Assembly: GCA_019722365.1 (NCBI GenBank)
Contig: JADFUC010000619.1
Location: 124,001-188,000, forward strand
DNA: 64,000 nucleotides
Reading direction: 5' to 3'
DNA from: Lithospermum erythrorhizon
Lineage: Eukaryota; Streptophyta; Magnoliopsida; Boraginales; Boraginaceae
The translations under genes were made by a program, and so were the position numbers. Under the pieces are notes generated by a model. That model searched no databases and was not told the origin of the DNA. It was given only the letters and a program-made list of their open reading frames with translations. The stretch's first letter is position 1. The number at the start of each line of letters is the position of its first letter. This document shows positions 35,347 to 46,785 of the stretch, one piece after another.

Positions 35347-36500
35347 ATACACTATATATTTTATATATATATATATATATGTAAATGTCAATAACAATGA
35401 CAGATAAAATGAATTGTTCTATTACATTTTACTCATGTTTCAATCGGATAAACCGATAAATACGAAACTTATCATATATTCGTTTATACACCCATTAATT
35501 TGTCTAAATATAATATATGACGGTCAATATGCACAAGGTACTTCGACTAGTATATTTGATGGAGTTATCATTATTCATTAACAACCTCTACAATAATTGT
35601 ATATATACTTTACATATACGAAGTGCCTCATTGAATATTTTTATAAAAAAACTACATAATTTCCATTGGCTTCAATAAAGATACAAGATAGCTAACAATG
35701 TTTTGTCTGCCTCATATTAACGGCTATGCCGTGGTTTCAATATTATCGAGCAAGAATAACGGGAATAAAAGAAATATTTCGACTTACTTGATCGACATTA
35801 GTGGCGGGCTTAAGGCTACTAAACTCGGCTATTTTCTCAACTCAATTCGAAAGCTTGACTGTACGGGATAACGAGCAAGTGAATATAACTAAGAATAATG
35901 TAACAGACGTAGAGAATAAACGCGAGAAGAATATTTTTTATTTCTTTTTATTGTGTCAGATAACAATACAACGAGATTCATTTATGACTTCCAATATACA
36001 ATAAATACATATAGGCATTACTTGGCAAAAGGTAGTCTTAATATTTTGGCAGACAATCTACATTACTTCCATAACAGAAATATTGATATATAATTTTTAT
36101 TTTACTAATACCAAATTATTCTCAAAAAATTAATTTAAAATTTTAGATAATTAAAATATAACAAGTCAATGAGCATCGGACAAGTGATGCACGTTTATTG
36201 GGCATCTAAAAAATTGGCAGGTGCGGGTCCCACACGCAGAAGAATAAATCTGAATTTATTCAATAGATTCCACAAAATTCAAATTTTACATGTCTCTTGC
36301 AATAACCCTCTATTGAAGCTTTTAATTGGGACATCCTGAAATTTGCCCCCTATTTGTTGATAGTCTTAGGTGAAATAGGCTTCCTCCAATCTTGTTCTCT
36401 AGCTCCCCTAGCTCAATCAAAGTTCAAAGAAGATTATACCTTGTACTAATTGCAATATTGAGTTGTAAATACTTGAATTGTATAATTTTATTCAATTTCA

Positions 36501-36838
36501 CTATCCATTTTTGTGAGAAATGAATTTTATAACTTCAGATTTTTATCTATTATCCTTGAACGAATCGAATTTTGGGTCCATTATCGAATTCGAATAACTA
36601 TAACGAATTCCGAATTCGAATGCAAATATGATACGATGAACTTAATAGAGTTTTAACTTTACTATTCCTTCCAATACTATTACGAATACAGTTAAAGAAA
36701 ATAATTATTCGATTATATTTGTTTGAATTCTATTCAATTTGTATCCACCCCTATACGTGCATGGATTCCACTAAAAAATACTACTACATAGTACAATCTT
36801 ATAAGATTGTTGTATTAATATTAATGCATCAAAGTTGA
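36501..36838. other. AT-rich spacer
   Basis: Contains clustered TCGAATTCGAAT-type motifs (36558-36620) but no gene. It may include the left target duplication of the following element. Confidence 0.35.
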
Positions 36839-37139
36839 GTATGACTTATGAGCTTAAAATAATATTTAAGCTTCCTACTTAAATAGGGTACTTTAGTCAT
36901 TTTACATCTCTATTAAATCAATTCAACAATTTAAAACAAAAAAATGGAAAACAAATCCCTTATTTTTCGATAATCCCCCAAAAAATAGTTTCCATCCTCA
37001 ATTCCTCAATACCCCTACACGAAGGCTATTCCAAGAAATACATTCCATTGAAAATCACAAACGCTTAATTATTACGAAAAAAGACGATATAAGGTTGACC
37101 TTGCTGATTATAATTCAATTTTTATATATGCATTGTCAT

Positions 37140-37640
37140 AGAAAAATCCAATTTGCTAGTCATTTTTTAATTTTGAAGAAAACGAATTTTGTGTTTTATG
37201 AATTTTTAATTTTCAATATAACCCACCTATGGTTTGATTTTTCATTTTTGTGCGTAGTCTAAATTTCGTGATTTGTCGGTTTTTCATTTTCAATAATAAC
37301 CCAATTTGATGGTCATGGCTTACTAATGTTTAAGCTAACCCGAAATTCGTGTTGAATGAATTTTTTAATTTTCAATATAACCCAATTCGACGATGTGGAA
37401 GTCAAATTCTTTGATGTAACCTAAATTTTGTGATGTATGTAATTTTTGATTTTCAATATAAACCATTTTATTGGTGATTTCATCTAATGTGGTAGTTTAA
37501 CCAGAATTATGTTATGTATGGATTTTTTGATTTTCAATATAAGCCAACTTCAATTTGTTGGGTTTTGTAATGTCATCTAACCCTAATTCCGGTGGTTAAA
37601 TAGGTTTCTAATTCGATTATAACCCAAATTTTATACAATT
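37140..37640. repeat. Degenerate minisatellite, about 80-bp period
   Basis: TTTTTnATTTTCAATATAAnCCA recurs near 37205, 37285, 37361, 37445 and 37525, each followed by a variable stretch and then TAAnCYnnAATTnnTGTTnTGTATG-like sequence. At least five units lie in the same direction. Confidence 0.8.
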
Positions 37641-37900
37641 ATCGCACGGGTGTAAACAAGTTTAGTTACATTGAATTATTTGTGTTAAAGATTGGGTGCT
37701 GGAGCCTTCGAATAGTTTTCTTGACATGTTATGTTGATTTTGCAGATAAGGAGCCAACATTTCAACTTCTATCTGGCATCTCTATAATAGATGAAGAAAA
37801 TGATAAACGATCAATTAACAAAGCGAAATGGGTTATAACAGTGATAACAAATAACCCTATTATATTATAATCCATGTGGAAGAAAAATTACCAAATGTCA

Positions 37901-38185
37901 ATAAATCACCCCCATAACCCACACACACACCAACAAAACAAGGCTATTAATTCAAAACGATGCAAGTAATACATGTAAATCGAAGTTAAGTAGCCCAAAT
38001 CACCCCCATAACCCATACACCAACAAAAACGAGGACATTAATTCAAAAAGCGATGCAAGTGATATGTAAATCGGGTTAAGCATGTCCAAATCGCCCCCAT
38101 AACCCACACACCAATAAAACAAGGATGTTAATTCAAAAAACGATGCAAGTAATATGTAAATCGGGTTAAGCAGGTCCAAATCGAA
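37901..38185. repeat. Minisatellite, three units of about 90 bp
   Basis: Each unit reads CAAATCRCCCCCATAACCCA, then CACCAAYAAAACRAGGnYRT, then TAATTCAAAAARCGATGCAA, then GTAATATGTAAATCGGGTTAAGCAGGTC. Units start near 37901, 38000 and 38090, and a fourth start (CAAATCG) ends the array. Confidence 0.9.
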
Positions 38186-38701
38186 TTTTAATTATGAACA
38201 TGCACAATGAACCAAAATAATTAAAACCTAAGACCAGTGAATTGCTTTCAACAATAGAATTATTTGGATCTTGAATTACTACATCGTTGTTAATCTCTCT
38301 TCCAATTTCAACCATATCAAGTAAGAAATTAAGTGAAGTAGGTAAAATCCATAACCAAAAATCAAATGCAATATCATAAATAGGAGATTCAAAATGAAGG
38401 GAACAACAATATAGAGAATCATTATTGCAAAATATAGGAAAAAGGAGAGAAAAATGTATTATTTTGTGTTAAAGTTTAGCTATGGATTCCATCAAATCAA
38501 TCCCCCAAACTCGCATATTTGATGAGATCAGTTACAAATTCTGATTTTGTCAATCGATTATTTTGACAATTTCAACCCTCTTATTTTCTAACCCTTGAAT
38601 TAAATACAACTCATAATCATTAGATCCAATGATCAGAATCTACTTAAGCTCCGTGCTTAAGCTTAACACTTAAGCTCATAAACCGGAGCCCATCAAGTTG
38701 A

Positions 38702-40240
38702 TTTTTTTCACTAACCATAATAATTTCAAAGTGCCTACTTTGTCAAATTCGAATTTAAGAATAGGGACATAAACCCACAATAAACAACTTCATATTCTCT
38801 ATGAAGTCTTGTTCCAAACCTGCAATCATCATAATCTTGTTTTCGCTATCGCACTCAAGTCGATAGGATCAAGTATGCCAAGTATGAACAATAATAGCTT
38901 GTAACCAGCGCCATGACGGGGATCGATTTACCGGATTTTGGGAGCGGTAAAATCCTAAACCTGATTTCTGATTTGCGAAAAATGCAAAAAATCCGATCCG
39001 GCGTATCCAAAATCCTGCTCGACCGGATTTCCTGTGATCGGGGCCGATTTTTACGAGTTGGTCCAAATTCTTTTATTTATATTTTGGACTTCCTATTTGA
39101 TTTTTTAAGCTAACTATATACAATATTTACAATAACAATAATAATAAACTCCAAAAGCTCAAAATAATAACATAATAAAGTTCAAACTCCAAATATCTAA
39201 AACATGAATAATGATAAGCTCAAATGCCCAAATACTAATAATAAATAAATACTAATAATAGAATCAGAGAATTAGAGACGTGTTTTTAATTTTGTAATTG
39301 TAAATTTAAAACAAATAGTTTTATTAAATAATCAGATCAACCTGATTATATCCGTATTTTAATACATATCCTGATCCGCCCGACCGTATTTATATCCTAA
39401 ATCCGCGGACTGCACTGATTCGATTTTTTCCTCGGGTATCCAATCGCGTACTCTAGTTGTAACTATTGTATAATCTTTCTTCTTATTTGTACATATGCTA
39501 TGTTAGCTCTTATTTATAGAGCTAGCTTTTGTTATGTTGTGTACCACATTTGGATTGAAAGGAATAAATACATTTTCAAGAACGAAAAGTGAAGTATAGA
39601 TCAACTCTTATTTTTGTATGTAAATACTACAACCGCTTCCTAATTATTCGATCATATACTTGCAAAAGTTTCCTTGCTTAAAGCAACTAATTCATTTTAC
39701 TTTTTTCAAGGAGAGATAAAATTATCAACCAATGAAAATAAAAATATTATGAGACAAAACAATGATGTTAATTTTTTTTAAAAGTTCAAAGCAAAAAGTT
39801 GCATTGAAAAGTAACGATCAAGTAAATAGGAACTAAGACTTTTTTGCTATATGATCAACTAATTAGGAATGGATGGAGCATTAAATACAAAGTGTATAGA
39901 CAGTATAGTTGGAAAAATATAGGTAACACTAGAGGGTAGGGAAGTGGAACACTTGCATTGAGTGGGGATTTTCACTATCCATTCTTAAAAATGGATAATT
40001 TTCGAGGGCATGCCCCTTTGATGATGTATTTCCTTGTTTTGCAATAATAAAACTTCTTTTTAAAAATAAAAATAAATAATACGGAGTATAAAATAAAATA
40101 AAAAATTGGGAAATGCCAGTCAAACAAAGTATGTAACTAACAAATAGTAGGACGACAAAATTGTTATCTCTGAGACGGTAAAATAGTACCTACAGCCGAG
40201 ATGACATATCTGCAAATACTTTTAAGACAAATGACCCCTC
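38702..40240. other. Intergenic DNA left of the reductase gene
   Basis: No gene is supported. 38915-39060 and 39350-39450 hold GATCCGATCCG/CCGGATTT-rich stretches of repeat character. 40430-40500 and the bases just before 40241 include the 3' UTR of the minus-strand reductase gene. Confidence 0.4.
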
Positions 40241-43200
40241 TCATCTCATTTTGCCCTCTCGCAGGACGTCAATCATGTCGTAGATTTTCTTGTCCGCTCT
40301 TTCTTGAATCTGCACGCACATGTCGCTTAGATTTAACAACACATATGTCGATAAACTGAACAAAATGTATATTCTCCTTCTTTAAATATGCTATAATGAA
40401 ATATCATAATTGGCCTAGCGGATAAATATTCAAGACTGACGTCCCAGATTCAATAATCACCACCAATGGTGGGGTTTTTTAGCTTCCATCATACTGCTAA
40501 AATAACACTCCAAAATGGTATGGATTCAGGTAATGAGGTAATTCACAATTTCAGTAAGACAGGAATTTGTATGACAGTGGAATTGAAAAAGATAGAGAAT
40601 CAAAGCTGATTACCTTCTTAGCTAGAAAGAGTACAGCGTCCACAGTTCCTTCTGCATAGATTGATCTACCACAAACATTGTGCTGAAACTCAAAGGACAC
40701 ACTGCAACACAAATAGAAAGTTACTTTGATGCATTTTAAGAAGAAGAAACTGGTAGGAAAAACAGGTGAGATAGATTTACGTTTTGTCAGGTGATGTCAG
40801 ATGATACATATGAAATGCATGGCCAGCTAAATACTGCTCAGGAACACCAACCATCTCAACCTGTTCGCTAGGATCCCGTATAAGTTGAATCTAAGACACA
40901 ATGTACAAAAATAGATTAGGATGTCAAATGAAATTAAAGCTACCAAAGACGCTCCATGGGGGTAGAAGAAATTACACACAAAAGATTTAGCGGAACCATG
41001 TCTGGAAACACTTCTAGCACAAGCAGTGTTTCCATGTATTATATAGTTAAAGCTTGATACCTATTCTTATATTTTTCTTGAAAATGTGTACCTAATATTT
41101 AAAAAAAAAACAAAAAAAAGGCAGACTTCGTGGGTGTTTGCGAGGGTTTTTGGAAGTTTGTAAAAGAAAAAAAAAACTTCAGTCCAAGCTTTTATTGCCA
41201 TGGTAGCTTATAAACTAAACAAAAAGCACACCGGACACTCACTACAGTCGGGTTCATTTTGAAGAAAATGAAATGCAAAAGCTAGAAAATATATCACATA
41301 ATTTCTAAGCCTAACAGAGACTCGCTAATAGGTAAGGGTTTTCAGTCGATATGATATATTTTTAGTTAAATATTCTGTGGAAAGATCTAAAGAATTTAGC
41401 TCATTATAAATTTATGTTTCCATAAATTAATTGAATTGATTTGGATTCGTTGTACCCCTCTATTCAATGAACATGAAGAGGAATCTGCACATATCCAAAC
41501 TACAAGATCGATTTTTTTACAGAAAACCATAAATGTAACTTTTACGATTTGGGATTGTTCCATTACATTCTTCGTAAGTAAATTACTATAAGAAAATGGT
41601 ATGCATATTATAAATATTCATTTTTTTAACATGGTTATGCATTTACAGTCTCACATATTAGGGGGCCGATAGATCATTCTTGAGAAATAGGATGGACAAA
41701 TACCATTCTAGAAACTCCTATATCTCATAATATGATTTACCTTGGGAAAAAAAAAATACTTGGAATTTATGTTATACAAGCTGAAGAAAAAACACCAAAT
41801 ACCCTCTCAGTCTAAAGTCCTAATCATTCACTCTCAAACTATCAACATTAGAACATACTAGGCACACACATGGAGTAGGGATAAATGTAACCTCAAGTTC
41901 TGGAAGCATATAGAATAACTCTATTATAAGTCTCTCATGACTCAACCATTCCTTGTCTAGTGTAGTGATCTCTAACATGTACATATCAATGAGAGTATTT
42001 AGCTAATATTTTCTTCTGCAACTTATAAGATGGGCCATCTCCATTGAATCCCTTCTGTGGTTTTCATTATGATCAGTACAACAAATAAATCAGGACAACT
42101 CAGACGTTAAAACACACCTCATCCATGTCATATGAAACACCCAACTTCTGAAAGCATGATATTACGGCCTTGGCAGTTCCTGATGCATCCAACTTGCTAG
42201 CTTGATGGGACTCCATCACCTGAATTTTACATAAAAGCAACAGACATCAGAAGTCATGCAAAAAGATAATCAGGAGAACGTAAATGACTAAAAAACTTAC
42301 AAGCAAGCATGCAATAAAAGAAAGTTTTCAAGGGCAAGATATGTTTGAACCATGCTAACTCATAACTTATATTCTCTCCATTTCAATTTTAGTGGGAGGT
42401 TTTCATTTGTTAACCCATTTTTGACGCCATAATTAGACCACAAAGAGTCTTACTTTGAGTTTTATGGAGGAAAAAAATATTCAAACGACTCGACACTACA
42501 TAGCAAACACTTATATGTTAAAATTTTGATCATTCAAATATTGTATATGAGTAAGAAAATTGAATTTGAATAAGATTATAAAGTGAGTTTTCTAATTATT
42601 AGTAAACCCTCCCAATTAAATTGAGACGGAGGCAGTACAGACGATAAGAGGCCATTTGTTCTTGATACTTCATTCCTTGCATAAATTAAATTAGAAATGC
42701 ACTCTAGTTAACTTCATCCCCCTTATGTTAACTCCAACCTAATCACCACCAAAAGACAATTCTTCAAACCCAAAATATATTTTTAATTTAAAAACTGGCG
42801 TAAAGAGAGAAAAAGAAAATATGGGCGCAATTAGCTAGTCGCAGCTAACTTATTAATGCTACATTAATCTGCTTTACAAATGAATTTCACACTGTAGAAC
42901 CTTCAAGAAAAAATGTATTTAGCATAATTATCGAGATCCCTCAAGCTTTAAAATGTGGATTACTTCGTCTCATAAGAAGAAAAAAAATGTAGGATTGAAC
43001 ACGTCTATAGAATTGGTACCTGCAGACTATAACCAGCGAATGCTCCTGGAAATTGTTCGGACATAATCTCCATGGCTGCAAGAAATGCAACCACCTAGCC
43101 AAAGCAGAAATGTATAATTTCCATAATGAATCAGGCAAGATCTGACATGGCGCCAAGTATGAGGGAATAAAACATCAAGTAAAAAATACCTGTTTTCCCA

Positions 43201-45226
43201 TTTGAGGTGAGATAACTGCATAAATGTTCGAATCTGATACAGTTTTATACAGTAGCTCCCTGTCTCCACCAGTAGTTCCCATTACGAAAGGAACCCCCAC
43301 TTTCGAATATAGTTCTGCATTTTCTGTAATAGTGTGTGGAAACAAAGAGTTTAGAAAAAAGGTTATTTTTTGTAACTAAGATATTAATCTGCAGGTAGTT
43401 GGGCTTAGCACTCGAACATCACTACTACAACAACAATATGTCCCAATGTCTCTAAATAGGCTCCTGCGGTCCTGCCTAAGTGAAGTAAGGGGGGCTGAGT
43501 GTAAACAGCCTTACCCCTATGATAATAGGGAGGCAGGTTGTTTCCGAGTTGACCCAAAACAAATTGCAAACATCACTAACGTACCAAACTAAAATAACAG
43601 TTTAAACTAGAAAGCCATGAAAGTAATATCATTTCCATCAAAACAAGTTTGTACTTCTTGCAGTATTTATACACTTAACCAAGAGTCGGGGATAACACAT
43701 AATTACCATTAACTGCAGCCGGAACTGTGTAGTCAACAACAATTAAATCAGGATAATCTTTGAGGGCACCAGATAAAACACTTTCTCTGTCAGAAGCGCC
43801 ATGCAGTTTAATCTCCATATCACATACTTCAATCATTTTCCCTTCATCGTCTGGACCACCAAATGATATAGGAACTGGTTGAAGACCAGCATTGATCGCT
43901 GCTTCAAAAACTGATCTACCCATTTTTCCAGTACAGCCATTTACCTAATAGAACATTCTAGGATCATGAATGACAATTGATCATTCCTGAGCTACACAAA
44001 GCTACACCAAACATATTCTAGAATATAACCCTCTGCACCAAATTGTATTGCATGGCAAAAAATGATCCAAGTTTTGAATTTTGACTTCGAATATTTTTTT
44101 TATATCTTGTATAATATTTTTGTATCAAAATGGCTCATTACACTAACTGCACTTCTTAACTATTGTGAAGTAGTAGCAAGTGTTTGCACTCCACTCTTGG
44201 GTCAATTCGGAAACATCCTAATTGTTATCACAAGGAAAAGGTTGTATACTATCCGACCCCCTTACAACGCTTAGGCTGGAGTCTATTTCTTCAAAGGTAT
44301 TGGTACATGTTAATATATAATATTGGTGAAAATATAATATTTTTAATGCACTTTACTATTAACATAACAATTTTGATTCAAATCAAAGTTATATGAGTCA
44401 ATTAAGGCCGTAATTTTTGTTAATTTTGATAATTAAAAATCAAACTTGACGATTCTTTTGAGATTGAGGGATTAATAACGTATTTAGTAGACACACCACA
44501 TGGTCAGCAAAATTCACCCCACCCCAAAACAAACATACCATAAAAGTTTAAGTTTATAAAATTGAGGGAATAATAAAAGTGTGAAACCGTCACATTAACG
44601 CGCGCCTCGAGGTCACTACCTGTGTTGGGATACTATGGAGGAGGAGTTAATCGTGTGATGTGACTTGATGATTATGGAGTAGAGCTTTTAAGTTTTAACA
44701 ACTTAAACGCAAAGTTCGCTCGCTCCCTCCTTATCGGAGTAGAAGCCACACTGGTGAAGAGACAAACACTAATTGAGCTATGACGGGGCAAGGGAGTAAT
44801 AACTTACTTAGTAGTTAGTACTTAGTAGAGGTGGCAACATGGGTGTTTAAACAATAAGATTGGTATAATTGAAAACTTAAAAACTTACTTTTTTTGGTAG
44901 AAAACTTAAACTTTATATTATATGATAAAACATTAATAAACTGAAAACTAAAATAAAATGCGTAAACAAAGGATTTAAGCTTTTACCATAATTGGAATAT
45001 TACTCCTGTGTGAATCAACCACCACCAAATTGGTCTCTACTATTGAGGTCGAAGCAGACATTACCAAACATGAATTTCCAACTTTCTTGTTCATTAACTC
45101 TAAGCTTTTAGTAAAATAATTCGAGGATTTTCTTTGGGGCTTTTCAACAAACACTTGTTGGGTACTATAAAACGTTGAAGTGAAGCAATACTTACTTGAA
45201 ATGGGAATTTTCACAGAAAAAGCCAT
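40241..45226 (-). CDS. DAPB: 4-hydroxy-tetrahydrodipicolinate reductase, plastid, complete 8-exon gene
   Basis: Reduces 4-hydroxy-tetrahydrodipicolinate to tetrahydrodipicolinate with NAD(P)H, second committed step of lysine synthesis, in the plastid stroma. Exons on the minus strand: 45226-44987, 43944-43707, 43323-43190, 43094-43020, 42219-42118, 40890-40781, 40701-40614, 40309-40241; 351 aa. All joins keep frame with GT-AG borders. Residues 1 to about 55 are rich in Ser, Thr and Lys and poor in acidic residues, as in a transit peptide. The dinucleotide-binding loop is VNGCTGKMGR (81-90), with PFVMGTTGGDR further on. The catalytic and substrate-binding block is MESHQASKLDASGTAK (231-246), where plants have SHQASK instead of the bacterial HHRHK form. 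The C terminus is IYDMIDVLREGKMR. Length and sequence match plant enzymes (about 350 aa). Confidence 0.95.
42372..42635. mobile_element. Stowaway-like MITE in reductase intron 4
   Basis: Left end TCTCTCCATTTCAATTTTAG followed by TGGGAGGTTTT; right end, as reverse complement, CTGCCTCCGTCTCAATTTAATTGGGAGGGTTT. The inverted repeats are about 30 bp. TA lies on both sides (42370-42371 and 42636-42637), the expected Stowaway target. The body is 264 bp, AT-rich and non-coding. Confidence 0.8.
43452..43558 (-). repeat. Intronic short repeat, family S, copy C (inverted)
   Basis: In reductase intron 2. Its reverse complement reads TTGGGTCAACTCGGAAACAA, then TCATAGGGGTAAGGCTGTTT, then CCCCCCTTACTTCACTTAGG, the same order as copies A, B and D. 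It lies in the opposite orientation to copy D, 560 bp away. Confidence 0.75.
44122..44290 (+). repeat. Intronic short repeat, family S, copy D
   Basis: In reductase intron 1. Blocks: TATCAAAATGGCTCATTACA, TTGTGAAGTAGTAGCAAGTG, TTGGGTCAATTCGGAAACAT, GTTATCACAAGGAAAAGG, CCGACCCCCTTACAACGC, TTAGGCTGGAGTCTATTTCT. It is closest to copy A. Confidence 0.75.
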
Positions 45227-46785
45227 AGTGATATACTAGTTTTTATCCAATTTTGCTGGTTATGTTTAGGTCCGTCTGATCGGGAAACCTCGGATACGTA
45301 TAGGTTCCATACTGATATAAAAACCCACTGCCGTCAGTTCGACAGATATACTGGAGTAAAGGATCTGTCATTTGCTGGGTTCTAAAACTGTAACCGAACC
45401 TATTTGCTTGCTTTCTTTTCAAAGGCCGAAACTAAATCGGTTCCGTTCTATCTGCTTTCACCTGGCTCGTTTCAAGCAGCCGGTTTTCAGACAATTTTAG
45501 TCTATCATTTCAACTCCCAAACTAGATCTAATCCATGTAATTTCAATTAGCCTCCTTTTAAAGATTATTTATACAATCTACATACAATACTAATACTTAA
45601 TACCACTCTTTTTACATATATTCAGATTAATATATTATTAGTTTTGATAACATTTATATATATCTTATTTCATTATACTAATAACGAACAAAGCTTAAAT
45701 TTAAATTCACATTTTTAAAACGCACACGCAAATTAAAGATTCTCGAAGCGCTAATAAACGAAAATCGGTAAATCTACATAAAATTTGTGAAAATTGGTCT
45801 GCCCGGTTATTTCAAAGGCCGAACCTAAATTAGTTTGTTCCTCGACGAACTCCAATCACCTGTCAGATTCCACCAAAACGCCGGTTATTTTCGCTTCCAC
45901 ATTTTGCCTGCTTCCTGCCTGGTTTATTCATTTATCAAACCTACATATCTTTTTATCTTTATAAAGAAGTAGTCAGCTGCCATCACGTCATTACACGCTG
46001 AAAGAACACGTGGTCGCCTATAAAAGTTTTTTTTAACTCAATAAATTAATACTAAAATTATTTAATAATGAACTCTAAGATAATATTTTTATTTGCCTCA
46101 ACTCTTATAGGCGCTAAATTAATACTGCTTTTTTCGTTTTCTTTTACAATTATTAACTAATCGAAGAAACTCAATTTAATTAATACTGATTCTTTAATAA
46201 AATCAATAATGTAATATTTTTTGTCATTCCGACTGTGAATTGTTTTTTTTTACAATTATCATCTATAAGTAGAAACTCGATAAATTAATAATGATTATTT
46301 AATAAACTCTTAAGATAATATTTTATTTCATTCCCAACCCTGTGGGATAAAGGGCTAAATTAATTATTCGTGTTTGCTACTTTGTCGAGTAGTGGGGACT
46401 AAGCGCAGCGGACCCTCTCGACCTTATTCCTTTTAACATATATTTTTTTTTGGCACTATCAACTACATTAAAACTCGATAAATTAATACTCGATTATTTA
46501 ATAAACCTCTAAGATAATATTTTTTGACCATTCCGACTCTGTGATAAGTGTGTTAAAATTAATAATGGTTAAAAACTATAAGATAATACATTTTTATAAT
46601 CGGGGTTAAGCTTAACCAACCCAACTTTAATTGACCATTTTTTATGTCACAAGCAATAAGTCATGGATTACTACTCACCGCGAATTGTCATTATTTTGCA
46701 ACTTCATATATGACGTGTTACTAAATCTCAAGCCTGGCTTAACCATGTAAAGAACTATTACTTAAACTAATGTCACTATCGTTAA
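45227..46785. promoter_or_regulatory. Reductase upstream region with repeat DNA
   Basis: The promoter of the minus-strand reductase gene must lie just above 45226; no clear TATA box was identified. 45400-45480 and 45790-45900 share TTTCAAAGGCCGAAMCTAAAT and CGGTTnTTTTCnG-type blocks, an old duplication. 46020-46560 carries the repeats annotated separately. Confidence 0.4.
46020..46560. repeat. Repeated AAACTCGATAAATTAATA blocks (pogo/Emigrant-like)
   Basis: AACTCnATAAATTAATAnT, then ATTATTTAATAAACYCTAAG, then ATAATATTTTT recurs near 46038, 46165, 46273 and 46478. The motif resembles the CCTCTATAAATTAATA terminal and subterminal sequence of plant pogo-type elements and Emigrant MITEs. No transposase is present, and element borders are not resolved. 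Confidence 0.55.

Larger units (their letters stand above)
31481..36500. other. Long AT-rich, gene-free decayed transposon DNA
   Basis: No coding region is supported over 5 kb. The block 35780-35930 (GGCGGGCTTAAGGCTACTAA, then TCGGCTATTTTCTCAACTCA) looks like leader DNA of a copia element. A local duplication lies at 32430-32575 (ATTAGACTTCAAGTCTAAAT versus ATTAGACTGAGTCTAAATTT; CACTAGTMTCAT repeated). AATAAATCTTCGAGATTTA occurs at 35022 and 35168. A SINE (34719-34824) and a foldback (35261-35346) are annotated separately. Confidence 0.5.
36839..38690. mobile_element. Probable non-autonomous Mutator-like element
   Basis: Left end GTATGACTTATGAGCTTAA and right end, as reverse complement, GGCTCCGGTTTATGAGCTTA share TTATGAGCTTAA; further in, both arms have TTAAGCTT and ACTTAA/GCTTAAGTAG. 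Outside the ends are the near-identical direct repeats CATCAAAGTTGA (36827-36838) and CATCAAGTTGA (38691-38701), a length range typical of Mutator target duplications. The 1.85-kb interior has no coding region but holds two minisatellites. The one-base difference in the direct repeat and the modest arm similarity leave some doubt. Confidence 0.5.

Noticed and set aside
37901..38185. Possible CRISPR-like array
   Set aside because: Direct repeats of about 90 bp without distinct spacers, in plant nuclear DNA; this is a minisatellite.
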